Assembly (NCBI GenBank): GCA_009885605.1
Contig: VFKK01000209.1
Span: 1-6,464 of the forward strand
Direction: 5' to 3'
Length of the DNA stretch: 6,464 nucleotides
DNA from: Cyclobacteriaceae bacterium
GTDB lineage: Bacteria > Bacteroidota > Bacteroidia > Cytophagales > Cyclobacteriaceae
The translations under genes and the position numbers were made by a program. The notes beneath the pieces are model-generated. The model ran no database searches. It was given only the letters and a program-made list of their open reading frames with translations, and was not told the DNA's origin. Shown piece after piece: positions 6,124 to 6,464 of this stretch; the first letter of the stretch is position 1, and every line of letters begins with the position of its first letter.

Positions 6124-6464
6124 ATGAACAATTTAATAAAAGATATTGACTTCATCTCAGCCGAAGAGGCTCAGGTTTGTGACTTCAAGACCACTGAGGA
6201 TGAAAATACTGGAAAATCAAAAAAGCTTTACATAGAGAGTTATGGCTGTGCTATGAATTTCTCAGACTCAGAAATCGTAGCCTCGATCATGAAGGAAAAT
6301 GGTTTTGATACTACTTCCAATTTTGAGGAAGCGGATGTCATTTTCCTCAATACCTGCTCGATTCGGGAGAAAGCAGAACAGACTGTTCGAAAGAGATTGA
6401 CCGATTTTGGTAGAGCAAAAAGAAGAAACCCAGACCTGACTATCGGTGTGCTGGGCTGCATGGC
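6124..6464 (+). CDS. miaB: tRNA-2-methylthio-N6-isopentenyladenosine synthase MiaB, N-terminal part (runs off the window)
   Basis: The reading frame is open from ATG 6124 to the window end and encodes the first 113 residues of a protein usually about 440-490 long. After a ~34-residue N-terminal extension comes the MTTase (UPF0004) domain: K-K-L-Y-I-E-S-Y-G-C-A-M-N-F-S-D-S-E-I-V (33-52), N-T-C-S-I-R-E-K-A (76-84) and G-V-L-G-C-M (108-113). Cys42, Cys78 and Cys112 are the three ligands of the auxiliary 4Fe-4S cluster. The radical-SAM C-x3-C-x2-C motif and the TRAM domain would lie beyond the edge. MiaB adds a methylthio group to i6A37 in tRNAs reading UNN codons. The N-T-C-S-I-R motif and Y-G-C-x-M-N-F-S-D separate it from RimO (which has G-C-A-K-N) and MtaB (G-C-K-V-N). 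Position 43 is Ala, where MiaB most often has Gln. Confidence 0.93.
   Translation, partial: MNNLIKDIDFISAEEAQVCDFKTTEDENTGKSKKLYIESYGCAMNFSDSEIVASIMKENGFDTTSNFEEADVIFLNTCSIREKAEQTVRKRLTDFGRAKRRNPDLTIGVLGCM

Overview
The window looks like chromosomal DNA of a Bacteroidota bacterium. The closest guess is a Cytophagia / Cyclobacteriaceae-type organism such as an Algoriphagus relative, but that is inferred from protein style and could not be searched. The clues are AT-rich, A-rich leaders mostly without Shine-Dalgarno sequences, several matches to the Bacteroidota -7 promoter box (TAnnTTTG), a short lipoprotein signal, and recognisably Bacteroidota-like DinB, MiaB and gamma-carbonic-anhydrase-family sequences. 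No CRISPR array, tRNA, rRNA or recognisable transposase is present.

Layout, left to right. (1) Positions 18-467, minus: a small multi-pass membrane protein of unknown function. Its last ~28 residues look foreign, and the DNA changes abruptly in base composition there, so the gene is probably truncated by something lying beyond the left edge. (2) Positions 565-1077, minus: a gamma-carbonic-anhydrase-like left-handed beta-helix protein, divergent from (3) 1209-1934, plus: a YceI-family lipoprotein. The 131 bp between these two genes carry two short palindromes. (4) A strong intrinsic terminator (1954-1986) closes the YceI gene, and only 10 bp later pabB begins (1997-3247, plus). pabB overlaps dinB (3237-4340, plus) by 11 bp, so the two form a probable translationally coupled pair. 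(5) katA (4395-5903, minus) converges on dinB, and the hairpin between them terminates katA transcription. (6) A 220 bp divergent intergenic region separates katA from miaB (6124 onward, plus), which runs off the right edge. This region holds a spaced 9 bp inverted repeat near katA and a promoter plus Shine-Dalgarno-like site for miaB.

Functionally this is mostly housekeeping and stress maintenance: folate precursor synthesis (PabB), translesion DNA synthesis (DinB), hydrogen peroxide removal (KatA), tRNA modification (MiaB), a lipocalin-like envelope lipoprotein (YceI) and a gamma-CA-family enzyme. I did not find a convincing new multi-gene system. The items most worth a second look are the disrupted membrane gene at the left edge, the terminator sitting directly against the pabB start, the pabB-dinB coupling, and the katA upstream dyad.
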